In this document: positions 35,810-44,349 of the stretch, one piece after another
Position numbering within the stretch: the stretch's first letter is position 1
How the letters are laid out: each line of letters begins with the position of its first letter
Assembly (NCBI RefSeq): GCF_900177625.1
Contig: NZ_FXAU01000007.1
Location: forward strand, 62,729-126,728
Length of the DNA stretch: 64,000 nt
Direction of reading: 5' to 3'
Source of the DNA: Sphingobacterium psychroaquaticum
Lineage (GTDB): Bacteria; Bacteroidota; Bacteroidia; Sphingobacteriales; Sphingobacteriaceae
Position numbers and translations under genes: made by a program
The notes under the pieces: model-generated
Told to the model about the DNA's origin: nothing
The model's input: only the letters and a program-made list of their open reading frames with translations
The model's database searches: none

Positions 35810-36211
35810 TTTCTACCCCAAATAAGCGACTTGTTGCTCCCGGGGAGTAAAGTTTATGAGCTAATCGGCATATGTTTCCATTAGCGTAGGTTCTTGATTA
35901 AAAAACATTGTTTCTATTCTTGTTTTCTTCTTCTTGCTTGTTTATGCCATTTCTGTATGTTTTGTTTTTGTAAAAAACATGTTTTAACGACATTTTAAGC
36001 AGTTTATTCTTTTTTCTTTAGTATATTTTGCATTTTATTGCAAGAATCAGAAAAATAACGTAGATTAGTCTCACTAATTAATTAACGTTTTAACAAACTA
36101 CTAACTTAGATTAACTAAAGAAAAAGAGTGTAGATACTCTCTGGGAGGTGAAAAGACCTTGGAGACTACTAATCAATGACTATTATTTAATCACTTATTA
36201 ACATCTAAACA
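35810..36211. other. Non-coding region before SusCD operon 2, candidate promoter
   Basis: About 400 bp without a gene, very AT-rich. A TTG (36038-36040), 20 bp, TAGATTAG (36061-36068) resembles the element TATATTAG at 44246-44253 before SusCD operon 3, and both go on with T. This leaves a leader of about 140 bases containing a small AGAGT/ACTCT hairpin (36125-36140). Function of the leader is unknown. Confidence 0.4.
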
Positions 36212-39200
36212 ATGAGAAAGTCTTTACTGCTTTCTGTTGCTTTAGGAATTAGCTGTCAAATAAACGCACGGGATATTTCGGGCTGTTTGATGTTGGCTGA
36301 TCCTTGGGTGGCAGTTCCCTATGGGGATTCTGAAGAGCAAAACCTGATTCGAGGACTCGTTCGAGACGCCGATGGCCCCATGGGTGGGGTTACTGTTAGT
36401 GTGGTCGGGAAGTCTGTGAGTGTTCAAACTGATCAAAACGGAAATTATTCCATTCGAGCCTCCGTTGGAGACAAGTTACGTTTTACGGCAATTGGTTTTA
36501 TGCAAAAAGAAGTTGTTATTACAGCCGAGGTTGCAAATGTTGTCCTTGAAAAAGACGATAAGGCTATTGATGAGATTGTGGTAACAGCAATGGGTATTGA
36601 GCGTTCAGCAAAATCTCTTGGTTATTCTACACCTAAAGTTGCGGGTGATGAGGTCTCTGATACACAACGAGAAGCTTTTTTTAATGGTCTGCAGGGACGA
36701 GTGCCGGGATTGTCCATTAATAGTACGAGTGGGATGCCCGGGGCCTCCGCGCAGATTGTGTTACGGGGGTTTGCTTCTATATCAGGCGATAATAGTGCAT
36801 TGATTGTGGTGGATGGAGTGCCTATTAATAATTCGACGGTCAACGAAAATGATTTGGCGATGAATGGCCCCAATCGGGATCTAGATTATTCGAATAGGGC
36901 AATGGATCTTAACCCAGAAGATATTGAATCATATGTTATTATGAAAGGTCCTGAGGCCACGGCATTATATGGAAGCCAAGGTGCGGGTGGAGCGATTTTG
37001 ATTACAACGAAGAAAGCTAAAGCAGGTAGTTTTGGCGTAAGTTATAATTACTCGAACCGTATTGAATCAGTCAATAAGTTTCCGGAAAGACAGTATGTGT
37101 ACATGCAGGGGTTAAACGGAGCATATGACGGCACTTCATCGTACGCCTTAGGTCCCAAGTATAAGGATGATATGGTTCTCCATACAGATAATATTGACAA
37201 TTTTTTTAGAAAGGGTTATAATCAAAAACATAATATGACCTTTTCGGGAGGGAGTGATAATCTATCCTATCGTTGGTCAAACGAGTACAATGACAATACA
37301 GGGATGGTTCCCAACACACGTTACACGCGTGTTTCATCGCGATTAAATGCAACGGCTAAATTCTCTGAGAAGTTTGATCTAAATACCTCGTTTAACTATG
37401 TGTATTCAGATAACGATAAAGCACGAAAGGGAGCGACGGGTTATTTAATGACCTTAATGCGCTTTAATCCTTTGTATGATGTTCGTGACTGGATTGATGT
37501 TAAGAAAAATCGTGTTCTAAACACCAAGGATATTTATAATGAACTGGATAATCCTTTTTGGGATACATATCGAAACCCATCAAATGATGAGGTGAACAGG
37601 ACTATGGCTTCTACAAACTTTGCTTATAAACCATTTTCTTGGATAAGGTTTAAAGGAACTTTAGGGTTGGATTATTCGAATACAAGAGGGATCAGTGTAT
37701 TGCATCCTCAATCCTATTCGGGTTCGGGAACAGCCACTGCTCCTACAGGAGGAAGGTTTAGTTCCTATCAGAATAATACGAGAATACTTTACGGGAATTT
37801 CAACGCATCAGCAAATACTCAGATAGGAAAAGACTTCTCCGTGAGTGGAAGTTTAGGGTTTGAGATTCGTGATTTAAGTTCGATTACAGATTCCCAGTAT
37901 GGGACTAACTTTTTTGATCCGGATTTTTACAATATCAATAATACCTATGCCTCAACGCGTTTGTCAAAAAATGCATATAACGATTATCGATCACTGGGGT
38001 ATTTCGGACAGGCTGTTTTTGGATATAAAGAGTTGTTGTATCTGACACTGTCAGGACGACTTGATGGAAGCTCTAGATTAATGCCTAACGATCCATTCTT
38101 CGCCTACCCATCAGCATCCTTGGCGTTCAATTTTACGGATCTGAATATATTTAAAAATGATGAAACGTGGTTGAAAGATGGAAAACTGCGTCTTTCTGTG
38201 GGAAAAACAGGGAAAGGTCCAGGTAGATCGTATTTTACGAGGTCCAATTACGAACCGCAATATTCGACGGGTGGCGGGTATGCCTATGGGTTTAATGGCG
38301 GAAACCCGTTATTGCATGCAGAGATGACAAAAGAATTCGAAACGGGGATCGAGTTTTCTCTTTTCAATAAATTCGTAACATTTGATATTGCTTATTTTTC
38401 GCGTCTGAGTGATGGTCAGATTATTTTGCCACGCTTGAGTTATGGTTCTGGTTTTGTACTGAAGATGATGAATGGTGGAGAAGTAAAGAACTATGGAACG
38501 GAGATTCAAGCTATATTTAATCCGATAAAGAAAAAAGATTTTAATTGGAACATCACGTTCAATTATACCCAGTACAAAGGAAAAGTACTTTCTCTAGCTG
38601 ATGAACTGCCTGAGCTCTATGATTCTGATACCTGGGTCTTGGGAGGCGTGCGTTCTGCGGTGCTTCCAGGCTATAGTATTGGGGCACTTAGTGGAACACG
38701 GTTTTTGAGAAATGACAATGGTGACGTAATTATTAACCCATCTACGGGTTTGCCAGTGGCAGGAACAGATCGGTATTATCCTATTGCGGATCGACTCCCC
38801 AAATTTACTTTGGGGACAATAAATAAGTTCAATTATAAGGATCTGTATCTTACTTTTTTATGGGACTGGCGTTACGGAGGAGATGTATTGAACGGTCTTG
38901 ATTATACGTTGTTCACCTTAGGGATGTCTACCAAAACGTTGAATAGGGAAGAGCCTCGTGTAATTAAAGGGGTTTTACAGGATGGTTTGGAAAATACCGC
39001 GAATCCAACCGCGAACCATATCGCAGTTACTCCTTATAGTGCCTCTACGTATTACTATACTAATATTGAACCGGAAATGTTTGTTGAGAGAAATGTGTAT
39101 ACGTTCCGTTTGCGTGATGTCACATTAAGCTATAAGCTACCTAAAACAGCGACTCGATTCTTAGGACAAAAATCCTCTTTGAGTGTGTTTTTCACGGCAA

Positions 39201-39352
39201 CAGACCTGCTTATGTTTACCAACTATACGGGATTAGATCCAGAGTCGAATTTAAATACACCGGGCTTAGGGGGGATTGGTGGATATGGTATCGACTTTGG
39301 GAATATGGGTAAGCCGAAGGGGTACAATTTTGGTTTGAGTTTAAAACTGTAA
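36212..39352 (+). CDS. SusC/RagA-type TonB-dependent transporter (pair 2)
   Basis: A 1046-residue SusC protein: signal peptide (MRKSLLLSVALGISCQ), CarboxypepD_reg-like domain at about 48-120 (IRGLVRDADGPMGGVTVSVVG), TonB box DEIVVTAMG, plug with LRGFASISGDNSALIVVDGVP and IMKGPEATALYGSQGAGGAILITTKK, and barrel ending GYNFGLSLKL. No STN domain. It is closely built like pair 1 (same SusD subgroup) but heads a longer operon with SusD, a DUF4397 lipoprotein and a phosphodiester glycosidase, which suggests a phosphate-linked glycan substrate. Confidence 0.95.
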   Translation: MRKSLLLSVALGISCQINARDISGCLMLADPWVAVPYGDSEEQNLIRGLVRDADGPMGGVTVSVVGKSVSVQTDQNGNYSIRASVGDKLRFTAIGFMQKEVVITAEVANVVLEKDDKAIDEIVVTAMGIERSAKSLGYSTPKVAGDEVSDTQREAFFNGLQGRVPGLSINSTSGMPGASAQIVLRGFASISGDNSALIVVDGVPINNSTVNENDLAMNGPNRDLDYSNRAMDLNPEDIESYVIMKGPEATALYGSQGAGGAILITTKKAKAGSFGVSYNYSNRIESVNKFPERQYVYMQGLNGAYDGTSSYALGPKYKDDMVLHTDNIDNFFRKGYNQKHNMTFSGGSDNLSYRWSNEYNDNTGMVPNTRYTRVSSRLNATAKFSEKFDLNTSFNYVYSDNDKARKGATGYLMTLMRFNPLYDVRDWIDVKKNRVLNTKDIYNELDNPFWDTYRNPSNDEVNRTMASTNFAYKPFSWIRFKGTLGLDYSNTRGISVLHPQSYSGSGTATAPTGGRFSSYQNNTRILYGNFNASANTQIGKDFSVSGSLGFEIRDLSSITDSQYGTNFFDPDFYNINNTYASTRLSKNAYNDYRSLGYFGQAVFGYKELLYLTLSGRLDGSSRLMPNDPFFAYPSASLAFNFTDLNIFKNDETWLKDGKLRLSVGKTGKGPGRSYFTRSNYEPQYSTGGGYAYGFNGGNPLLHAEMTKEFETGIEFSLFNKFVTFDIAYFSRLSDGQIILPRLSYGSGFVLKMMNGGEVKNYGTEIQAIFNPIKKKDFNWNITFNYTQYKGKVLSLADELPELYDSDTWVLGGVRSAVLPGYSIGALSGTRFLRNDNGDVIINPSTGLPVAGTDRYYPIADRLPKFTLGTINKFNYKDLYLTFLWDWRYGGDVLNGLDYTLFTLGMSTKTLNREEPRVIKGVLQDGLENTANPTANHIAVTPYSASTYYYTNIEPEMFVERNVYTFRLRDVTLSYKLPKTATRFLGQKSSLSVFFTATDLLMFTNYTGLDPESNLNTPGLGGIGGYGIDFGNMGKPKGYNFGLSLKL

Positions 39353-39363
39353 TTCGGAAAATT

Positions 39364-40926
39364 ATGAAAAGGAATATATTATTGGCCCTTCTTGCATTAT
39401 CAACAATGCTAGTAGGATGCCGGAAGTTTTTAGATATCAATGAAAATCCATCGTTGCCGCAAAATGTAAAAGCAGAGCTATTGCTTGCTCCTATTATTTT
39501 TCAGATGGGAAATGGTGTTGCGCAAGATTTGCCGATGGTGAATAAGTTTAATCAAACAGTCTTTGGTTCATCTGCCGATGATGCTTCCAGAGTGTGGGAG
39601 CGGCACGGGTACAGGTCGCAGTCCGATGTTGGTGGTGTTATGTGGCGAATGGTTTATTTCAATCATGGACGAAACCTTGCGTTGATGGTCAAAGATGCGA
39701 TCGAAAACGAAAAATATGAATATGCAGCGATTGGGTATGCTGTCAAGGCTTGGGGGTACCAAATGTTGACAGATTACCACGGTCCTGTTATTTTAGACGA
39801 AGCCTTACGTGATCAGCTATCCTTCACCTATCAGGATCAAAAAGAGGTGTATGCTAAAGTGCGGTTATGGTGTGATTCTGCTTTGTTTTTTCTAGATCAG
39901 AAAAGCCCTTTAGATTATTCAGGTAGTTTGAGTTCAGAAAAGGGAGACAATCTTTTTAGGGGCAATATGGAGCGTTGGCGTAAATTTATTTATGCTATTA
40001 AGGCGACGCAGTATATTCATTTGATCAATAAGCCAGATTTTGCTTCAAAGTATGCGGATTCAGTCGTGTATTTTGTGGATAAATCATTCTCATCCAATGC
40101 AGATGATGCAAATATTAAGTTTGCTGGAGATAAGAAAGAGACATCTAGTGTTGCGGGTCCTATGCAAGCGAACTTTACGAGTACCTATTACAGTCGTGCA
40201 GGTCAACCCATTGTTAATTATTTGGGCGGAGGGCTTCGCGGCACAGCTGCTACCCCGGTGAGGCCGTCTGTCGACCCTCGATTGGTCCTTATGTTAAACC
40301 CGACTACTGTCGACAGTACGTATACGGGAGGGGTACCAAATGTTGCGAATGGCACTGTTCCGCATATTATGGGGAAAATTATCGACAACGTGTATGAAGG
40401 TCGGTTTATCTTTCGTGATAAAGTGGATTTTCCACTTATGACATATGCCCAATTGCAGCTGATTAAAGCTGAAGCATTGTTTATCAAGGGGGATAAAGAT
40501 GGTGCCTATGACGCCTATTTAAAAGCTATTCGATCGCATATGACATTTGTGAATAAGTATGCAAGTGCAAATGAAGCGCAAATAAAAGAGGTTGAGATTG
40601 TAAATTATTTGAAGAGCTCAGAGATTCCACAAGTGTCAGCCGATTTAACATTAGCGGATATTATGGGACAAAAGTATATTGTCCAATGGGGTTGGGGTGG
40701 TATGGAGCAATGGTGTGATCTTCGGAAGTATAAATATGATGTAAATGTGTTTAAACAATTTCAACCATTAAGTGGAGCGTCATTGCAGTATCGTGAATAT
40801 TGTTACCGGGTAAGACCACGTTACAATTCTGAATATGCTTGGAATGCGACGGAATTGGATAAATGGGGGGCATTGGATCCTACTTATGTCATTAAGCCGA
40901 CCTGGTCTATGACTGCTGATAACTAA
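39364..40926 (+). CDS. SusD/RagB-like lipoprotein (pair 2)
   Basis: A 520-residue lipoprotein with the lipobox TMLVGCRKF followed by LDINENPSLPQN, like the pair-1 protein. SusD-like_2 features include EYAAIGYAVKAWGYQMLTDYHGPVILDEAL and the C-terminal TPR-like QLQLIKAEALFIKGDKDGAYDAYLKAI. It is expected to sit on the cell surface and bind the glycan imported by the SusC protein encoded 11 bp upstream. The operon continues 19 bp further with a DUF4397 lipoprotein. Confidence 0.93.
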   Translation: MKRNILLALLALSTMLVGCRKFLDINENPSLPQNVKAELLLAPIIFQMGNGVAQDLPMVNKFNQTVFGSSADDASRVWERHGYRSQSDVGGVMWRMVYFNHGRNLALMVKDAIENEKYEYAAIGYAVKAWGYQMLTDYHGPVILDEALRDQLSFTYQDQKEVYAKVRLWCDSALFFLDQKSPLDYSGSLSSEKGDNLFRGNMERWRKFIYAIKATQYIHLINKPDFASKYADSVVYFVDKSFSSNADDANIKFAGDKKETSSVAGPMQANFTSTYYSRAGQPIVNYLGGGLRGTAATPVRPSVDPRLVLMLNPTTVDSTYTGGVPNVANGTVPHIMGKIIDNVYEGRFIFRDKVDFPLMTYAQLQLIKAEALFIKGDKDGAYDAYLKAIRSHMTFVNKYASANEAQIKEVEIVNYLKSSEIPQVSADLTLADIMGQKYIVQWGWGGMEQWCDLRKYKYDVNVFKQFQPLSGASLQYREYCYRVRPRYNSEYAWNATELDKWGALDPTYVIKPTWSMTADN

Positions 40927-40945
40927 TACTAATAAATAGTTCGTT

Positions 40946-41749
40946 ATGAAATTTTTAATGAAATTATGTATAGCAGGTGTAGCGGCTATGGGCTTTTACT
41001 CCTGCGATAAACCAATTCAAGATTTTGGAGAAGTGGATTTTATGTCGGCAAACGACGTAATTGTTAAGATTAATATGGCATCCGTTTATCCGGACGATCG
41101 ATATATGTACGTGAAGTTTAACGATAGCCGAATAACTTCACTAATTCGTGCGCGTGAGCCCTTTCCAGGGGGAGGGTATAATACGCGTGGTGACTCTAGG
41201 CCAGATTTTTTGAAGTATACAGCAGGAACTGTAAATGTGAAAGTTGCTTTACCTCATAAGGTCGATCGAGGACTTGACTCCCTGATTCTATACGAATCTA
41301 ATTTGACCTTTGAGGCGGGAAAGAGATATACTTTGCATATAGCAGATACAGCTGCTTCTACTAAACTGATTTTGAATGAGGAAGATCTGTCGCGTCCGGA
41401 TTCGACGTTTGCGAGGTACCGCTTTACAAATCTAATGCCGAATGTGCCGGCGATAGATTTGTACTATGGAGCTGTAGCGGGTACGGCGGAACCGACACAA
41501 GACTCTTTGGTTGCCAAGAATATTAAATACTTGGAGACAAGTGATTATTTTCAATTGAATCGAATAACAAGTAGAACCTGGAAGATTCGTCCTGCAGGCG
41601 CGCCTGTTACGAATGCTTCGGTGCTTGCTTCTTATTCCAATGCCGGAGCGTTACTTGATCGAAGAGCGTATACTATTTATGCTTTAGGTTATCAGGGGTT
41701 TACTACGACGATTATGCGTCCTTATGTTTCATTTTTCTTAGTGAGATAG
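40946..41749 (+). CDS. DUF4397-domain lipoprotein
   Basis: A 267-residue protein with a lipoprotein signal (GVAAMGFYSCDKP). Two Ig-like halves are visible. The second (about 150-267) matches DUF4397: RFTNLMPNVPAIDLYYG, then TWKIRPAG and YTIYALGYQG. In SusCD operons such proteins are usually surface glycan-binding lipoproteins (in the place of SusE/F). It is followed 2 bp later by the phosphodiester glycosidase gene, so it belongs to the same transcript. Ligand unknown. Confidence 0.7.
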   Translation: MKFLMKLCIAGVAAMGFYSCDKPIQDFGEVDFMSANDVIVKINMASVYPDDRYMYVKFNDSRITSLIRAREPFPGGGYNTRGDSRPDFLKYTAGTVNVKVALPHKVDRGLDSLILYESNLTFEAGKRYTLHIADTAASTKLILNEEDLSRPDSTFARYRFTNLMPNVPAIDLYYGAVAGTAEPTQDSLVAKNIKYLETSDYFQLNRITSRTWKIRPAGAPVTNASVLASYSNAGALLDRRAYTIYALGYQGFTTTIMRPYVSFFLVR

Positions 41750-41751
41750 AT

Positions 41752-42747
41752 ATGAATATAACAAATATTAAAAAGCACCTGAAGCTCGGAGTTTCTTTAT
41801 GTGCATGGTTGCTGTTGTTTTCGTGTAAACAACGAGATGATTATCCTGTGTTTGAGGATCCAAAGATCGTTGAGGTAGAGAAGGACACCATTCCTCCAGA
41901 TAATACGAAGGAGGCTTTAACGCAAAAGATAATCGATGGTACAGATGTGATAAAAACGTTTCAGATGGACTCTATGACTGTTTTAGCGCCTGGTGTAAAT
42001 CGTATGCATGTACGATTCAAGAATAAACTTGATCAAGCTATGAGTATGCAGGTGTTGGAGCTTGATTTGACACAGCCAAAAATTAGTGTGTTTGCACTAA
42101 GTCCTTTTGATGACAACTTGTTTACAACCCAGGTGTTGAGCGATATGGCGAAGTATAATGAGGGACGCACTGGAGGCCGTATCATTGCAGCTATTAATGG
42201 AGATGTGGCAACAAGTGGGGCTCCAACAGGATCTTTTATCCGATTAGGGCGACAAATTAAGACTTCTACCACAACAGCTACAGCAAATACTCGCCCTTTC
42301 ATTGCTGTTAAAAATGATGAAACAGTAGTGATCGGCAACAGACCCAATACCACAGTTACTCTAGATCCGTATAATCTTAATGATTTTAAGCATTTGGTTT
42401 CCGGAGGTACTTGGTTGGTGTATAAAGGCGGATTAATTACAAGTACGGTTACAACGGTGCAAGCAAATACGGCTATTGGAATTACAGCGGATAAAAAAAT
42501 CTATGCGGTACTGGTGGATGGTGTGAACAATGCCTTCTCAGTTGGTATCACCTTCAATGATCTTGGTAAGATTATGAAAACGCTTGGTTGTTCCCACGCT
42601 TTTTCTACCAGCGTAGGTACAAGTGCTGTTATGGTACAACGAGATAAGGGTATTGATAATGAAGTGGCATGGAGAGTTGTTAATAAACCAGCCACAGCGG
42701 CAGGAGGGGCAAACGTGAATGGTATCGGGTTTGTCGTAAAGGATTAA
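41752..42747 (+). CDS. Phosphodiester glycosidase (NAGPA domain) lipoprotein
   Basis: A 331-residue lipoprotein (lipobox LLLFSCKQR). After a linker to about residue 65, the NAGPA/DUF2233 domain shows VNRMHVRFKN, RIIAAINGDVATSGAPTGSFIRLG, the central LVSGGTWLVYKGG and the C-terminal FNDLGKIMKTLGCSHAFSTSVGTSAVM. The founding eukaryotic enzyme removes GlcNAc from GlcNAc-alpha-1-phospho-6-mannose; bacterial members cleave sugar-1-phosphodiesters. Teichoic acid is tied to peptidoglycan by a GlcNAc-1-phospho-6-MurNAc link, so this enzyme could act there; that is inference. Last gene of the operon, followed by a terminator. Confidence 0.8.
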   Translation: MNITNIKKHLKLGVSLCAWLLLFSCKQRDDYPVFEDPKIVEVEKDTIPPDNTKEALTQKIIDGTDVIKTFQMDSMTVLAPGVNRMHVRFKNKLDQAMSMQVLELDLTQPKISVFALSPFDDNLFTTQVLSDMAKYNEGRTGGRIIAAINGDVATSGAPTGSFIRLGRQIKTSTTTATANTRPFIAVKNDETVVIGNRPNTTVTLDPYNLNDFKHLVSGGTWLVYKGGLITSTVTTVQANTAIGITADKKIYAVLVDGVNNAFSVGITFNDLGKIMKTLGCSHAFSTSVGTSAVMVQRDKGIDNEVAWRVVNKPATAAGGANVNGIGFVVKD

Positions 42748-42799
42748 TTGCGATAATAGCAGTCTGCTTTTCTCGATTTAATCGTCTTTTGTAAGGTTT

Positions 42800-42836
42800 A
42801 ACGGTAGGTCAAAGTGATTTTGATCTACCGTTTTTC
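42800..42836 (+). terminator. Terminator of SusCD operon 2
   Basis: AACGGTAGGTCAAA (42800-42813) pairs with TTTGATCTACCGTT (42819-42832), 14 bp with one G-U pair, followed by T-rich sequence. Confidence 0.88.
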
Positions 42837-42879
42837 ATTTTCTTTTTTTCGATATTCTCCATATGTCATTTTTCTTGTT

Positions 42880-42887
42880 TATGTTTG
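42880..42887 (+). promoter_or_regulatory. Promoter -7 element for namZ
   Basis: TATGTTTG matches TAnnTTTG, 24 bp before the ATG at 42912. No clear -33 element; the T-rich terminator lies just upstream. Confidence 0.5.
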
Positions 42888-42911
42888 TTGTAAATTAAAA
42901 ACCGCACAAAT

Positions 42912-44138
42912 ATGAACAAATGCTTCAGTCTGCTTACGGTGCTTGCTCTTTTGCTCTCATCGTGTACAGCACAGAATAAGAAAGAAAAAAACACAAATTC
43001 CGACAGTATTGCTGCGGTTAGCCAATCTCAAATAACACCTGCCGCAGATCAATTATCTCAATACCTTCCCATATTAAAAGGAAAGAAAGTAGGTCTCATG
43101 GGAAACCAAACCTCTGTTGTTGGTAAGAATAATGAACATCTTGTAGACGTCTTATTGCGTGAAAAAGTAAACTTGCAATTTGGATTTGCTCCGGAGCACG
43201 GTTTCCGGGGTAATGTAGAACGTGGTGAAAAGGTGAGCAATGATGTCGATACAAAAACAGGTTTGCCTTTATACACCTTGTATGGTGGTAATGAAAAGCA
43301 AGACTCTATTGTGAAGTCCATCGATGTCATGATTTTTGACTTGCAGGATGTCGGCGCACGTTTCTATACCTATATTACATCGTTGCATCGTGTCATGGAG
43401 CTGTGTGCTAAACACAATAAAGAACTGATTGTATTGGATCGACCAAATCCATGTGGTGATCAGGTGGACGGTCCTGTACGGAAAGACGATAAATTTAAAT
43501 CAAACGTTTCTTTTCATAAAATCGCGATGATTCATGGTTTAACTGTGGGTGAGCTCGCAAAAATGATCAATGGAGAAAAATGGTTGGAGCAAGGTAAACA
43601 ATGTAAGCTGACGGTTGTGCCGGTAGCAAATTGGGATCACACGAAAATGTATGATTTACCTGTTATTCCATCCCCAAGCTTACCGAATCATTTATCGGTT
43701 CGTTTGTATTCTTCTTTGTGCTTGTTTGAAGGAACGGAAATTTCTGTTGGACGAGGTACGGACTGGCCTTTTCAAGTGGTTGGTTACGACAATCCTATTT
43801 ATGGCGATTTCAAATATACACCGGGAGAAAAATCAGGTATGGTAAAGCATGTCGAAGGAAAAGGGCAGACGATGTATGGTTACGATTTGAGAGGGATTGA
43901 TGCAGATAAACAAAAGTTCACGTTGAAGTATGTCTTAGATTTTTACAACAAGATGCCCGATAAAACCAAATTCTTTACACGTGCAGAATTCTTCGATAAA
44001 CTTGCGGGAACAGACGAATTAAGAAAACAGATTCTGGCGGGTAAATCGGAAAAGGAAATCCGTAAAAGCTGGGAGAAAGATTTAAAAGAGTACAAAGAGA
44101 TGCGTAAGAAGTATCTCCTTTATGCAGACTTCAACTAG
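42912..44138 (+). CDS. namZ: Exo-beta-N-acetylmuramidase NamZ (DUF1343, GH171)
   Basis: A 408-residue lipoprotein (lipobox LALLLSSCTAQ) consisting of one DUF1343 domain. Blocks: KVGLMGNQTSVV, FGFAPEHGFRGN (near residue 95), GLPLYTLYGG, FDLQDVGARFYTYI, VLDRPNPCGDQVDGP and the C-terminal EGTEISVGRGTDWPFQ. NamZ was shown in Bacillus subtilis and Tannerella forsythia to release MurNAc from non-reducing ends of peptidoglycan chains or MurNAc-GlcNAc. It is a single-gene transcript between terminators at 42800 and 44158. With MurQ, NagA and the amidase it points to MurNAc as nutrient. Cell surface or periplasmic placement is not decided. Confidence 0.92.
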   Translation: MNKCFSLLTVLALLLSSCTAQNKKEKNTNSDSIAAVSQSQITPAADQLSQYLPILKGKKVGLMGNQTSVVGKNNEHLVDVLLREKVNLQFGFAPEHGFRGNVERGEKVSNDVDTKTGLPLYTLYGGNEKQDSIVKSIDVMIFDLQDVGARFYTYITSLHRVMELCAKHNKELIVLDRPNPCGDQVDGPVRKDDKFKSNVSFHKIAMIHGLTVGELAKMINGEKWLEQGKQCKLTVVPVANWDHTKMYDLPVIPSPSLPNHLSVRLYSSLCLFEGTEISVGRGTDWPFQVVGYDNPIYGDFKYTPGEKSGMVKHVEGKGQTMYGYDLRGIDADKQKFTLKYVLDFYNKMPDKTKFFTRAEFFDKLAGTDELRKQILAGKSEKEIRKSWEKDLKEYKEMRKKYLLYADFN

Positions 44139-44157
44139 AAGAAATCGAAAATATATT

Positions 44158-44188
44158 AAAAACACGCCTTTGTGCGTGTTTTTTTTTG
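44158..44188 (+). terminator. Terminator of namZ
   Basis: AAAAACACGC (44158-44167), a 6-base loop, GCGTGTTTTT (44174-44183) and further T. Perfect 10-bp stem with a U-run. Confidence 0.92.
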
Positions 44189-44223
44189 TTTCCATAAGAA
44201 AACGTTAAAAAACGCATAAATAT

Positions 44224-44253
44224 TTTGATTTTAACAATTCTTAACTATATTAG
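44224..44253 (+). promoter_or_regulatory. Candidate promoter of SusCD operon 3
   Basis: TTTG (44224-44227), 18 bp, TATATTAG (44246-44253). The -7 element differs from TAnnTTTG by one base but resembles TAGATTAG before operon 2. The leader would be about 95 bases. Confidence 0.4.
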
Positions 44254-44349
44254 TGTCGGTTTATGAATGTTTTTGTGTTTTTCGTAACAAAAACGCAGAT
44301 ATAAAAACCAAATTATGGTACAAATCATTTATTATTTAACAAACTAACA

